From: Pseudonocardia benzenivorans CB1190
GTDB taxonomy: Bacteria; Actinomycetota; Actinomycetes; Mycobacteriales; Pseudonocardiaceae
Direction: 5' to 3'
DNA: 64,000 nt
Assembly (NCBI RefSeq): GCF_000196675.2
Contig: NC_015312.1
Coordinates: forward strand, 3,658,001 to 3,722,000
Below, one piece after another: positions 31,943 to 39,821 of this stretch. Made by a program: the position numbers and the translations under genes. Numbering within the stretch: the first letter of the stretch is position 1; every line of letters begins with the position of its first letter. Under the pieces are notes generated by a model, which did no database searches, had not been told where the DNA came from, and worked only from the letters and a program-made list of their open reading frames with translations.

Positions 31943-32698
31943 ATGTCGACCGTGTCGCAGACCTCCCAGGAGGAGGCCCCCGCCGAGGTGGCGGCGAAAG
32001 TTCTCGGGATCAGAGTTCGGCGTGCGAGCGGCGCGGACGACATGACCATGATCCATCGGAACGGTCGACTCGCCGCATTCGCCGAGGCCACCCTCGGCGA
32101 GCGCGAGGACATGCGCCGCGGGCCCGGCCTGTGGTGGCCCGCACCGGGGCGATGGTGGTGGCGGGTAACCCTTGTCGACGTCCGGCGACTGCCCAGGCTA
32201 CGGGAGATCTTCCCGATCGCGGCACGAGCCTGTGAGGCGAGCGGCGTCGCAAGGCCCGGGCAGCTCCCCGCAGCGGTGACCATGGCTGTGCCCGACCTGC
32301 ACTGGTTGGTCCACACCGTGCCTGCGCATCTGGTCGGCGACCCCTCCATGCTGGACCGCCCGACCACGGTGACACTGGGACGAGGCCGGTACCCGAACCC
32401 TGGGATGGCGAATGTGGGCGCTGCTGTGGATACCTGGTTGGCGGAGGAACCCGTCCGGCGCGCGCTGAGCAGACTCCACCGGCGCAGGACGGCGGAACGG
32501 CACTTGTACCTGACGATCGGCTGCACGGCGCAGACAGCGGACGCCTTCGAGTCCCTCGTCAGAGGGAGCGGCGTTCCGCCGGCACCACCCGCGCGCCGCC
32601 CGGACGTCTCCCACCTGTGGCTTGCCCCGGTGCTCGGGCGCTCTGTGTTCCTTTGGTCGCGCGAGGATGGCTGGAGCCGGTACGAACCATACGACTGA
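31943..32698 (+). CDS. Hypothetical protein, conserved-looking but unrecognised
   Basis: 251 aa from the ATG at 31943, with only a weak GGTGA before it. The frame is open for another 360 bases upstream, so a longer form cannot be excluded. Coding composition is good. Notable is a Trp-rich stretch GLWWPAPGRWWWRVTLVDV near residue 60 and a long region (about 100-230) without membrane segments or known motifs. I do not recognise it. It lies between an NDH-2-like gene and a convergent DUF1931 gene. Confidence 0.55.
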   Translation: MSTVSQTSQEEAPAEVAAKVLGIRVRRASGADDMTMIHRNGRLAAFAEATLGEREDMRRGPGLWWPAPGRWWWRVTLVDVRRLPRLREIFPIAARACEASGVARPGQLPAAVTMAVPDLHWLVHTVPAHLVGDPSMLDRPTTVTLGRGRYPNPGMANVGAAVDTWLAEEPVRRALSRLHRRRTAERHLYLTIGCTAQTADAFESLVRGSGVPPAPPARRPDVSHLWLAPVLGRSVFLWSREDGWSRYEPYD

Positions 32699-32890
32699 CG
32701 AGCGCATCGGACGCGCAGTGAGCCTTTCCACGACGTCGACTCCGGCAGGACAATGGGTAGTCGTGGAAACTCGCCTCCAGGTCTTCTCGCGCCTCCCCAC
32801 ACGAATGCCGGTGATCTCGACCCATGGGGGTGTCGGTCCCTGGATTTCGCGCAAGGGCGGCAGATTCACGTGGAGGAGGCGAGACTGCCC

Positions 32891-33343
32891 TCAGAAAATG
32901 AGTCGGAACAGTTGGAAGGTCTGTTCCCACTGTTCGGTGCGCGGGTGCACGAGCCTTGGGTCGATCACCTTGAACGATCGCGCCAAGGCGACGCTCATCC
33001 CCCCGAACAGCTCCGGCAGCAGGTCCTCGGTGTCCTCACCGAATGTGACGTCACTGGGCGGGCGTCGCATGTCCGAACGCAGCAACTCACGAACGTCCGG
33101 GGCCACGTCCAGTTTGTCGAACTCGCGCATTCGTTCCTGAATCCCCTTGGTGATCGGCAGATCGGCGGGCGCGATAACATCGCGCCCGTTCCGCTTGGCC
33201 GCATTGCGACCCGTGATCGCGATGTCGTCGATCATCTCGTCGACGAACTGCCGGTACCGCCGGATGTCCTGCTTGTCGATGTTCAGGCCCCCCACCTCTC
33301 GGAAGAACCGCTCGAACACCGGGATACCGATCGGCCGGGTCAT
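32891..33343 (-). CDS. DUF1931 histone-fold protein
   Basis: 150 aa acidic/basic mixed protein of the DUF1931 family, in which two tandem histone folds are fused (known from an Aquifex structure). It reads MTRPIGIPVFERFFREVGGL, then IDKQDIRRYRQFVDEMIDDI, and later NGRDVIAPADLPITKGIQER: the second fold contains the IxPxDLPxTKG motif seen in archaeal-type histones. ATG at 33343 gives the family N-terminus; the rest of the upstream frame is unrelated. Function in bacteria is unproven; DNA binding is possible. Convergent with the preceding hypothetical gene. Confidence 0.85.
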   Translation of the reverse strand: MTRPIGIPVFERFFREVGGLNIDKQDIRRYRQFVDEMIDDIAITGRNAAKRNGRDVIAPADLPITKGIQERMREFDKLDVAPDVRELLRSDMRRPPSDVTFGEDTEDLLPELFGGMSVALARSFKVIDPRLVHPRTEQWEQTFQLFRLIF

Positions 33344-33724
33344 GTCACTCCAGTTCGCCGGGAACAGCCACCGCCACCGACGCGGCTGGGGCCGATCCTC
33401 CGCTCCGTACCCAGGCCCCCGCCTCAGCCCTGCATACCGAATGTCGAGGGCGCGTCTCGTGCCGTGAGGCCGGCAGCACAGTAGACAGCGAGGCCAGTCA
33501 CTGGAGCGGGGGGCGGCACCCGAGCCGCTGGACCTGCAGGGGTGAGCCGGAGCAGCGGTCTTGCCGCTCGTGTGTCGAAGCGACCGGGGCAGTCGGCTGT
33601 GACTGTGAGGACACTCGTCGATCCTGCTGTCGAGGCGGGCACCCACCGCAGCTCCACCGTCAAGAAGGAACGCCTAGGGGAGGCCGGCGATGAAGGAGCG
33701 GCACACGAGTTGCGGCCGACTTCG
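33344..33724. other. Gap upstream of the chaperone-operon relic
   Basis: About 380 bases between the DUF1931 start and the J-domain remnant. A well-spaced GGGGAGG and ATG at 33690 open only 12 codons before a stop, probably the old start of the broken DnaJ-like gene. No dnaK or grpE remnant is visible. Confidence 0.5.
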
Positions 33725-34024
33725 GTGATCCTCCACCGGCGATTCGGGGACCTGAAGGTCGCCCGCGACTGTTACGACGCCGTCGGCGTGCCCCGAAACG
33801 CAGACGACTCCGACCTGCAGCAGGCCTATTGCAGGCTGGCCAGTACGAACCATCCCGACGTCAACCGCGATCCTGCGCCCGAAGAACTCATGATCCCGCC
33901 GGCGCTCACCCTCCGTGAGCGGGAGCCGTTTGCGGAACTCGCCGACGTGTCGGGATTCCATCGGCGACGCGCCGGTCTCACGTCAGGCGGGAGAGAGCCT
34001 GGTCGAAAGGCGGGCACCCGATGA
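33725..34024 (+). pseudogene. Truncated DnaJ-like (CbpA-type) gene, J-domain only
   Basis: A roughly 100-codon frame containing a J-domain: ARDCYDAVGVPRNADDSDLQ, then QAYCRLASTNHPDVNRDP with the HPD tripeptide. Downstream it becomes PAPEELMIPPALTLREREPF, where a J-domain should end in helix IV and the linker. The substrate-binding domains are absent. The ATG at 33690 is out of frame, so only GTG at 33725 could start it. The stop overlaps the next start by 4 bases (ATGA), preserving the old operon join. Confidence 0.65.
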
Positions 34025-34356
34025 CCATCCGTTACCTCCCGGTCCATCAGCCGCGGCGCCGGATCGGCCACGACGAGTTCGCCCGCCGCAGTGGGATACA
34101 CCCTGACCTGCTGCGCCGCTTCGTCGCACTCGGACTGCTCCGCGCCAGCCGAGACGCCGACGGGCGGCTGTGGTTTCCGCCGGGTGAAATCGCCACGATG
34201 GCCCGCATGGAGCGCCTGCGTAGAGGGTTGTCGCTGAACTATGCCGCCCTCGGCCTCGTGATCGAACTACTAGACCGGATCGCTGAACTCGAGGGCGCGC
34301 TGCGCCGGCGGCGGCACGCCGACCCCAGACCCCACGACGCTGGACGGAGTGCCTGA
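34021..34356 (+). CDS. MerR-like chaperone modulator (CbpM/HspR type)
   Basis: 111 aa. A MerR-type winged helix is at the N-terminus: [20 protein letters not shown], then [21 protein letters not shown] helix follows ([21 protein letters not shown]) that may pair subunits or bind the J-domain partner. CbpM inhibits CbpA in E. coli; in actinobacteria HspR represses dnaK operons, and both types occur next to DnaJ genes. Its neighbours are a broken J-domain gene and a chimeric ClpB-Trx frame, so it may be an orphan regulator or itself a relic. Confidence 0.6.
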   Translation: MTIRYLPVHQPRRRIGHDEFARRSGIHPDLLRRFVALGLLRASRDADGRLWFPPGEIATMARMERLRRGLSLNYAALGLVIELLDRIAELEGALRRRRHADPRPHDAGRSA

Positions 34357-35049
34357 GTGAACCTGAACCACCTGACCCAGAAATCGCAGCACGCGCTGCC
34401 CACAGCCAAGCAACTGGCGGTCCGGGCAGAGCACTCTGAGATCGGTGGCGCCGCGGCCCGGACCGGAAGGATGGACCCCGTCATCGGCCGCGACGGCCAG
34501 ATCCGTCGGGTGGTCCGGGTCCTGTCCCGCGGGTCCAAGAACGGCCCGGTGCTGATCGGACGACCCCGACGTCGGAAAACCGCGATCGTCGAGGGCCTGG
34601 CACGACGAATCGTGGACGGAGACGTCCCCGAAGGCTTGCGCGACCGCACGATCTTCGCGATGGACCCGGGCCTGCCGGTCGCCGGGGCGAAGTACCGCGG
34701 CGAGTTCGAGGAGCGGCTCCAGGCCGTGCTCTCCGAGATCGAGGCGGCTGAGGGCCTGCTCCTACTGAAGATCAGCAACTGCCACGAGCCCTCGACCGGG
34801 ATCACCGACACAACCGACGACGATTCTACCGACGTCGTCGGCCGAGCGTCCCTGCCGGTCGACGTCGGTCGGTCGTCCACGAAGTCGCAACAGTTCGAAG
34901 TGCAAGCGGTACCCGCGCTGATCGTGTCGCACGGTGGGTCCGTCGTCGCCCGCGAACCTGGCATGATGCCGATCACGGCGCCGCGCGAGCGGATCCCCGA
35001 GGCGCTGCCACCCGCCGACAGGTTCATGCCGCTCGGGAGCGTGTCGTGA
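34357..35049 (+). pseudogene. ClpB N-terminal region fused to a thioredoxin remnant
   Basis: 230 codons in one frame. Residues 1-27 match the ClpB start ([20 protein letters not shown]). The N-domain (about 130 residues) is missing, and [20 protein letters not shown] enters the first AAA+ module. Walker A, normally GEPGVGKT, is GRPRRRKT, so ATP binding is lost. [20 protein letters not shown] is normal, but the frame breaks off before Walker B and continues with thioredoxin pieces: [13 protein letters not shown], then [20 protein letters not shown]. The CGPC active site is deleted. A deletion between clpB and trx genes most likely produced this. It could still make a protein. Confidence 0.7.
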
Positions 35050-35309
35050 CCAGGGCCGCCGATCCGCACCTGGCCTTCGTCCGCCCGGTGGCGCCTCGGA
35101 CCCCCCAGGGCTGCGAGGATTGCCTGCGAATCGGGTCGCCGTGGGTACACCTGCGGCTCTGTATGAGCTGCGGGCATGTGGGATGTTGTGACTCGTCACC
35201 GCACCGACACGCCCGAGCACACGCCGGCGTTGCAGGCCACCCGATCGTGCGGTCCTTCGAGCCGGGCGAGTCGTGGCTCTGGTGCTTCGTCGATGAGACG
35301 TTCGTATGA
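35046..35309 (+). CDS. UBP-type zinc finger protein
   Basis: 87 aa ZnF-UBP domain alone. [20 protein letters not shown], then [18 protein letters not shown], and [17 protein letters not shown]: the Cys/His ligands for zinc are complete. In eukaryotes this fold binds the ubiquitin C-terminus; the bacterial role is unknown. The GTG at 35046 overlaps the preceding stop, and its stop overlaps the next start by 4 bases (ATGA), so it forms an operon with the CNBD-flavoprotein, a pairing I know from other actinobacteria. Confidence 0.85.
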   Translation: MTRAADPHLAFVRPVAPRTPQGCEDCLRIGSPWVHLRLCMSCGHVGCCDSSPHRHARAHAGVAGHPIVRSFEPGESWLWCFVDETFV

Positions 35310-37030
35310 GCGAGCCAGCGAGGGAATCGTCATCGGCGCGGAGCGAACCGACCCTGCCATCGGCGGAGAGTGGTCTGGCCGAGACGCCGGACCTCTACGG
35401 CGCCTTTCCCCGACTGGAGGCCGCGCAGATCGAGATACTCGCGGCGCACGGCGTGCGGCGCAGGACTCAGGTGGGCGAAATCCTGATCGCCGACGGTGAG
35501 CCGCCCCCAGCCTTCTTCGTCGTACTCAGTGGCTTGGTCGCCACCGTCGAGGGCTACCGGACGCCGAAGGAGAGAGTCGTGTGGGTGCACGGTCCTGGCC
35601 GGTTCCTCGGCGAACTGGGGCTCCTGACCGGCCAGGTGTCGTTCTTCTCGTCGGTCGTCGTCTCGGCCGGCGAGGTGCTCGCGGTTCCGGTCCAGGACGT
35701 CCGAAAGATCGTCACTCAGGACATCGGGTTGGGCGACGAGATCCTGAGGGCCTACCTGCTCCGGCGCACCGAGGCGATCGGGCTCGGAGCCGGCTTCCGG
35801 ATCATCGGTTCCCGCTACTCGGCCGATACCGCCCGGCTGCGCACCTTCGCCAGCCGCAACCGGCTCCCGCACCGCTTCATCGACCTTGAGACGGATGTCG
35901 AAGCCGAGCGCACGCTCCGCCGGCTGGGCATCCCGGCGAACGACATACCGCTGGTCGTGTGGGGTAACCGGATGCTGCGCAATCCGAGCAACGCCGAACT
36001 GGCCGAGATGATCGGGCTCCGTACTCTGACCAAGGTCGACGCCACCGTGTGTGATCTGCTCGTCGTCGGAGCCGGGCCAGCCGGGCTGGCCGCGGGCGTT
36101 TACGGCGCCTCCGAGGGGCTGCGCACCGTGGTGCTCGACGCGATGGCGGCAGGCGGGCAGGCGGGCACCTCGTCAAGGATCGAGAACTACCTCGGCTTCC
36201 CGGCCGGGATCTCTGGGGCGGAGTTGGCCGAACGCGCCCTGATCCAGGCCGACAAGTTCGGCGCGCGCACACAGGTACCCTTCACTGCGACGTCACTGCG
36301 GCGCGAGAACGATGGGTACCGTGTGGGGCTGGCCGACGGTGGCCACGCCACGGCGCGCACAGTCGTGGTCGCCACCGGCGCCCGGTACCGCAAGCTCCCG
36401 GTCGAGCGGCTCGACGAGTTCGAACAGTCCAGTGTCTACTACGCCGCCACTCAGATCGAAGCCCTGCTCTGCGCCGGCGACCCGGTCGTCGTGGTCGGCG
36501 GCGGCAACTCCGCGGGCCAAGCGGCTGTCTTCCTGGCCAACCACGCCCGCGCGATCCACCTCGTGGTCCGTGAACTCGCCCTCGACCAGAACATGTCTCG
36601 CTACCTCGCCGACCGGATACTCGCGCATCCGCGCATCGAGGTGCTGCTGCACTCCGAGGTTCGCGAACTACTCGGCGAGCAGGGTGTGCTGGAGGCCGTC
36701 GTCGTCGAGGACACCGTCACCAAGCAACGCCGCAGGCTGGAGGCGCGCGAACTCATGGTGTTCATCGGAGCAGCTCCGTGCACGTCCTGGCTGGCCGGTA
36801 GCGTCGACCTCGACACCGGCGGGTACATCCGCACCGGGTCCGCGGCGAGCGAGCGAGGCGCGGAGGCGTTCGCCGCGCTCGAGCGAGCGCCGTTGCCGCT
36901 GGAAACAAGTTCCCCCGGTGTCTTCGCCGCGGGCGACGTGCGCAGCGGGTCCGTCCAGCGGGTCGCGTCGGCGGTGGGCGAGGGCGCAATGGCCGTCCGG
37001 TTCGTCCACGAGCACCTCAGCGGACTCTGA
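35306..37030 (+). CDS. CNBD-glutaredoxin-like-thioredoxin reductase-like fusion flavoprotein
   Basis: 574 aa with three modules. Residues 30-150: cyclic-nucleotide-binding (CAP-like) domain with PGRFLGELGLLTGQ; the Arg that normally grips cNMP phosphate is not evident. Residues 160-245: a thioredoxin/glutaredoxin-like fold in which the active-site cysteines are replaced (FRIIGSRYSADTARLR). Residues 248-570: thioredoxin reductase-like, FAD site VVGAGPAGLAAGVYGASEG, NADPH site VVVVGGGNSAGQAAV, and GVFAAGDVRSGSVQRVASA; no CxxC redox pair. It may therefore pass electrons to a partner other than thioredoxin. Coupled to the UBP zinc-finger gene. Confidence 0.88.
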   Translation: MSEPARESSSARSEPTLPSAESGLAETPDLYGAFPRLEAAQIEILAAHGVRRRTQVGEILIADGEPPPAFFVVLSGLVATVEGYRTPKERVVWVHGPGRFLGELGLLTGQVSFFSSVVVSAGEVLAVPVQDVRKIVTQDIGLGDEILRAYLLRRTEAIGLGAGFRIIGSRYSADTARLRTFASRNRLPHRFIDLETDVEAERTLRRLGIPANDIPLVVWGNRMLRNPSNAELAEMIGLRTLTKVDATVCDLLVVGAGPAGLAAGVYGASEGLRTVVLDAMAAGGQAGTSSRIENYLGFPAGISGAELAERALIQADKFGARTQVPFTATSLRRENDGYRVGLADGGHATARTVVVATGARYRKLPVERLDEFEQSSVYYAATQIEALLCAGDPVVVVGGGNSAGQAAVFLANHARAIHLVVRELALDQNMSRYLADRILAHPRIEVLLHSEVRELLGEQGVLEAVVVEDTVTKQRRRLEARELMVFIGAAPCTSWLAGSVDLDTGGYIRTGSAASERGAEAFAALERAPLPLETSSPGVFAAGDVRSGSVQRVASAVGEGAMAVRFVHEHLSGL

Positions 37031-37076
37031 CGTGCTGGTGCCGCCGGCCACCGCGACACCGGCCGATCGCGACGGT

Positions 37077-37337
37077 TCACCACGTCCGGCCCGACAGCAG
37101 GGGCAGATCCTGGCTCCGGTCGCCGTCGGTGGTGAGTACCCGCTGCGCTGGCCGTCCCCGCTCGCCTGGCCGAGCCGGGGTGAAGCGGCGCGCCATCGAC
37201 CGCCCCGGCACCGCGCGACGGCATTCTGGGCGGAAGGGCGCACCATCTACGGTGTAGTGCCACATCACCGGCACGCCGTCCAGCGAGACAAACTCCCACG
37301 TGTCGCACTCTGCGTCGACGTAGTGCACGGGTCGCAT
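37077..37337 (-). CDS. Hypothetical small protein
   Basis: 86 aa frame between the flavoprotein and ppk2, on the opposite strand. Its N-terminal half looks protein-like (HYVDAECDTWEFVSLDGVPV then MWHYTVDGAPF); the second half is Arg/Pro-rich. The start context is poor and no domain is recognised. It may be a short real gene or chance. Confidence 0.35.
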   Translation of the reverse strand: MRPVHYVDAECDTWEFVSLDGVPVMWHYTVDGAPFRPECRRAVPGRSMARRFTPARPGERGRPAQRVLTTDGDRSQDLPLLSGRTW

Positions 37338-37402
37338 CGCGTCCGCGAGCGAAACCGCGCGCCCTACTCCTGCCTCGCCATTGCGACGGTGCGGGATGTG
37401 CG

Positions 37403-38260
37403 GTGGTGACGCGGGTCAGCGATCTGCTGCGGGCGCCGGCCGGTCCCGTGGATCTCCAGGACATCGCCACGAACGTGACTCCCGGCTTCACCGGAAAGGG
37501 CAAGCTCGACGCCGAGGCGGCGACGATACGCCTCGGACCACGCCTGGCACTCCTGCAGGAGCAGCTGTACGCCCAGGGCCGCGTGGGCTCGGAACGCAGC
37601 GTCCTGCTTGTACTGCAGGGCATGGACACCGCCGGAAAGGGCGCCACGGTCGAGCACGTCCTGAGCCTGATGAACCCGATGGGCGTGCACTATCACGCCT
37701 TCACAGCGCCGACCGTCGAGGAGCGCGAGCACCATTTCCTGTGGCGGATCAAGCGTCGGCTGCCGCCACCGGGAATCGTCGGAGCGTTCGATCGCTCCCA
37801 CTACGAGGACGTGCTTGTCGCCCGCGTCCACCGGCTCGTGCCGGTCGCACAGTGGTCGAGCCGCTACGACGTCATCAACCGCTTCGAGGCGAAGGTTTCC
37901 GCTTCGATCAGAATCATCAAGTGCTTCCTGCACATCTCCGCAGACGAACAACGGAGGCGCCTGCGGGCGCGTCTGCAGGATCCGAGAAAGCGTTGGAAGT
38001 ACCATCCGCACGACCTCGACGAGCACGCACAGTGGGCGGACTATCAAGCCGCGTACGCGGACGTGCTGGAGCGGTGCAACACCGAAGTTGCTCCCTGGTA
38101 CGTGGTTCCGGCCGACCGCAAGTGGTATCGCAACTGGGCGATCGGCGAAGTTCTCGTCGAGCAACTTGACGCCATGGGTCTCGCCTGGCCGCCGCCGCGG
38201 GGCTGGGAGCCGGACGCGGAATGTGCGCGACTGAGCAGGCTGGCGGCGCAGCGGCCCTAG
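37403..38260 (+). CDS. PPK2-family polyphosphate kinase
   Basis: 285 aa. Walker A: LLVLQGMDTAGKGATVEHVL; Walker B-like: GIVGAFDRSHYEDVLVARVH; lid region: RWKYHPHDLDEHAQWADYQ; C-terminal WYVVPADRKWYRNWAIGEVL. PPK2 enzymes use polyphosphate to phosphorylate nucleoside mono- or diphosphates, or run in reverse. The length and motifs suit a single-domain class I-III member; class not decided. GTG start at 37403. It probably supports phosphate and energy buffering in stress. Ends 23 bases from the convergent PsiE gene. Confidence 0.9.
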   Translation: MVTRVSDLLRAPAGPVDLQDIATNVTPGFTGKGKLDAEAATIRLGPRLALLQEQLYAQGRVGSERSVLLVLQGMDTAGKGATVEHVLSLMNPMGVHYHAFTAPTVEEREHHFLWRIKRRLPPPGIVGAFDRSHYEDVLVARVHRLVPVAQWSSRYDVINRFEAKVSASIRIIKCFLHISADEQRRRLRARLQDPRKRWKYHPHDLDEHAQWADYQAAYADVLERCNTEVAPWYVVPADRKWYRNWAIGEVLVEQLDAMGLAWPPPRGWEPDAECARLSRLAAQRP

Positions 38261-38283
38261 GAGAGAATCGCGCAGCTGCTTGG

Positions 38284-38781
38284 TCACCTGGTGTGCGTGA
38301 CCTTGGAACTGTCGACCACCGGCTCCGGGAGGGCGCGAGACGCCCGTCGCCAGACGAATGTCGCCACCGTCATCACCAGTATCAACGCCATGAGGATGAG
38401 CAACTCGACACCTTGAGGGTTCCACCTGAAAGACGGCTCGGCTTCAGCCGTCACTATCAGCACGCGGCGGATCCCTGCCACGATGCCCACGACGAGAAAT
38501 GGCTCGGGGTCCAGCGCCCCCCGATGTCGGAGCGCGATGGCGACGGTGTGCAGGAGCTCTCCGACGATGAACAGCAGAAGGGCCTCTTCGAGCACGCCGA
38601 GAACGAGCGCCGGAAGGTTGTAGGGGCCGGCCAGGACGACGGCGACACGCCGAACCGTGTCGGTGATCAGAGCCACCCCGAGCGCCCCGAGAAGGATCGA
38701 CACGACAATGTGGAGGGCGTCCTCACCGAGCTCTATCGCGCGGAGGACGTGCGTCAACGGGCCGCGCTTGCCGGCTCTCAT
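38284..38781 (-). CDS. Phosphate-starvation-inducible PsiE-like membrane protein
   Basis: 165 aa, about four hydrophobic segments (HIVVSILLGALGVALITD; LPALVLGVLEEALLLFIVGE; EPFLVVGIVAGIRRVLIV; ELLILMALILVMTVATFV). The motif EPFLVVGIVAGIRR is the PsiE family hallmark. ATG at 38781 was chosen; the upstream frame is unrelated. Function unknown; in enterobacteria PsiE responds to phosphate starvation, which fits its place beside PPK2, with the two genes convergent. Confidence 0.85.
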   Translation of the reverse strand: MRAGKRGPLTHVLRAIELGEDALHIVVSILLGALGVALITDTVRRVAVVLAGPYNLPALVLGVLEEALLLFIVGELLHTVAIALRHRGALDPEPFLVVGIVAGIRRVLIVTAEAEPSFRWNPQGVELLILMALILVMTVATFVWRRASRALPEPVVDSSKVTHTR

Positions 38782-39163
38782 GTCGGGTTCAGAGCTCGCC
38801 CGTCCTGGGCACTCCGAGGGCGACCTTCCGATGGCCCTGCGATGCCTCCGCGCTCGGGGTAATGGACGGGCTCCCCCACAGATCTTCTCGCATTCGTGTG
38901 GGCGAGTCCCCTGTTGCGTATCACCGCAGCTACCTCCACCCGGCCCCTGGTCGCGATCCCGTAGCGCAGGCCTCACGCTCGCAGCCGTCACCGCGGCACG
39001 CCTGCACCCGCCAAGCCCGGATCGGCCACCCGGCTTCGCACCGGCAGGATTAGTCCCCGCCTTTCGCCCGAGCAGGCTCCTGGGCCGGCCGGCGCCAAGG
39101 CGGGTCGCCTCGCCCACACTGGCGGGGGCAAGAGCCACCCTGGGTAATCTGCGCAAACAGACC
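38782..39163. other. Gap with one copy of a dispersed repeat
   Basis: About 380 bases. Contains copy A of an imperfect repeat shared with 41.14 kb (see separate entry). No gene. Confidence 0.45.
39001..39052 (+). repeat. Dispersed repeat, copy A
   Basis: About 52 bases, roughly 80 percent identical by eye to 41143-41194. The best conserved block is CGGCTTCGC-CCGGCAGGAT. A shorter piece of the same sequence seems to recur near 45070. It may be the end of a degraded mobile element or a conserved leader. Confidence 0.45.
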
Positions 39164-39283
39164 CGGCCGGTCGGCCGGTTCGAGTGCCGCCTGGTGCTGC
39201 CGGCCGAAATCGATCGCGACCGCGTGGGTGCGACGCTGTCAGACGGTGTGCTCAGGGTGCGGGTCCCGAAGTGCGCGGATTGA
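39164..39283 (+). pseudogene. hsp20 3' fragment
   Basis: The last about 39 codons of an Hsp20 (alpha-crystallin) gene: GRFECRLVLPAEIDRDRV, then GATLSDGVLRVRVPK followed by a stop. This is the conserved C-terminal half of the domain. Nothing upstream in frame belongs to the family, so the 5' part has been lost. Second hsp20 relic in the window. Confidence 0.6.
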
Positions 39284-39821
39284 GCGCCTTGACCCTGGCC
39301 AGTCGGCGCTGATGAGGCCGACGAGCCCGAAGCCGACCGCGCTGCTCCCGGTCGCCCTTCTCACTCCGATCGCCGCGGGGATCGTGCAGTCGGAGGCAGG
39401 TCGATGTCGGCGAGGTGGGCAAGGGCAACGGGAACACGGCACCATCAAGCGGACGCTGACCAGTTCGGCCACGGGGTGGAGTCGGTGCGGTTGTGGGTGC
39501 GCCAGGCCGACATCGACGACGGACGCCAGCCCGGCCTCACCACCGACGAGACGGCCCGGTTCGCGAGCTCGAGCAGGAGATCTGCGAACTCCGCCGGGCG
39601 AAGACGGGAGCAAGCGCTGGTCGTCGTCCGCGAAGACCACACCCTCAGCGCGCGTCGGGCTGGGTAGCCCTGAGGCACCGGGGACACCGCCGAGAGTGTT
39701 GCCCGCGGGACTCGCGACCACCTCGCCACAGCCACCGAGGACGACGCTTCTACCCGGCACTCGCCTCGCGACCACCGCCGATGGCTGCGACTCACCACAC
39801 CTCTTTATCGCCGGGCCCCGA
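39284..39821. other. Gap holding an IS3 relic
   Basis: About 540 bases between the hsp20 fragment and the formaldehyde dehydrogenase stop. Apart from the IS3 orfA piece nothing is recognised. Confidence 0.45.
39440..39615 (+). pseudogene. IS3-family OrfA transposase fragment, frameshifted
   Basis: GVESVRLWVRQADIDDGRQP followed by GLTTDETAR in one frame and then VRELEQEICELRRAK in another. These match the helix-turn-helix plus coiled region of IS3-family OrfA (WVRQAEID-G--PG-T--E---I--LE-E--ELRRAN). OrfB is absent. A relic of insertion 5' to the formaldehyde dehydrogenase 3' end. Confidence 0.65.
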
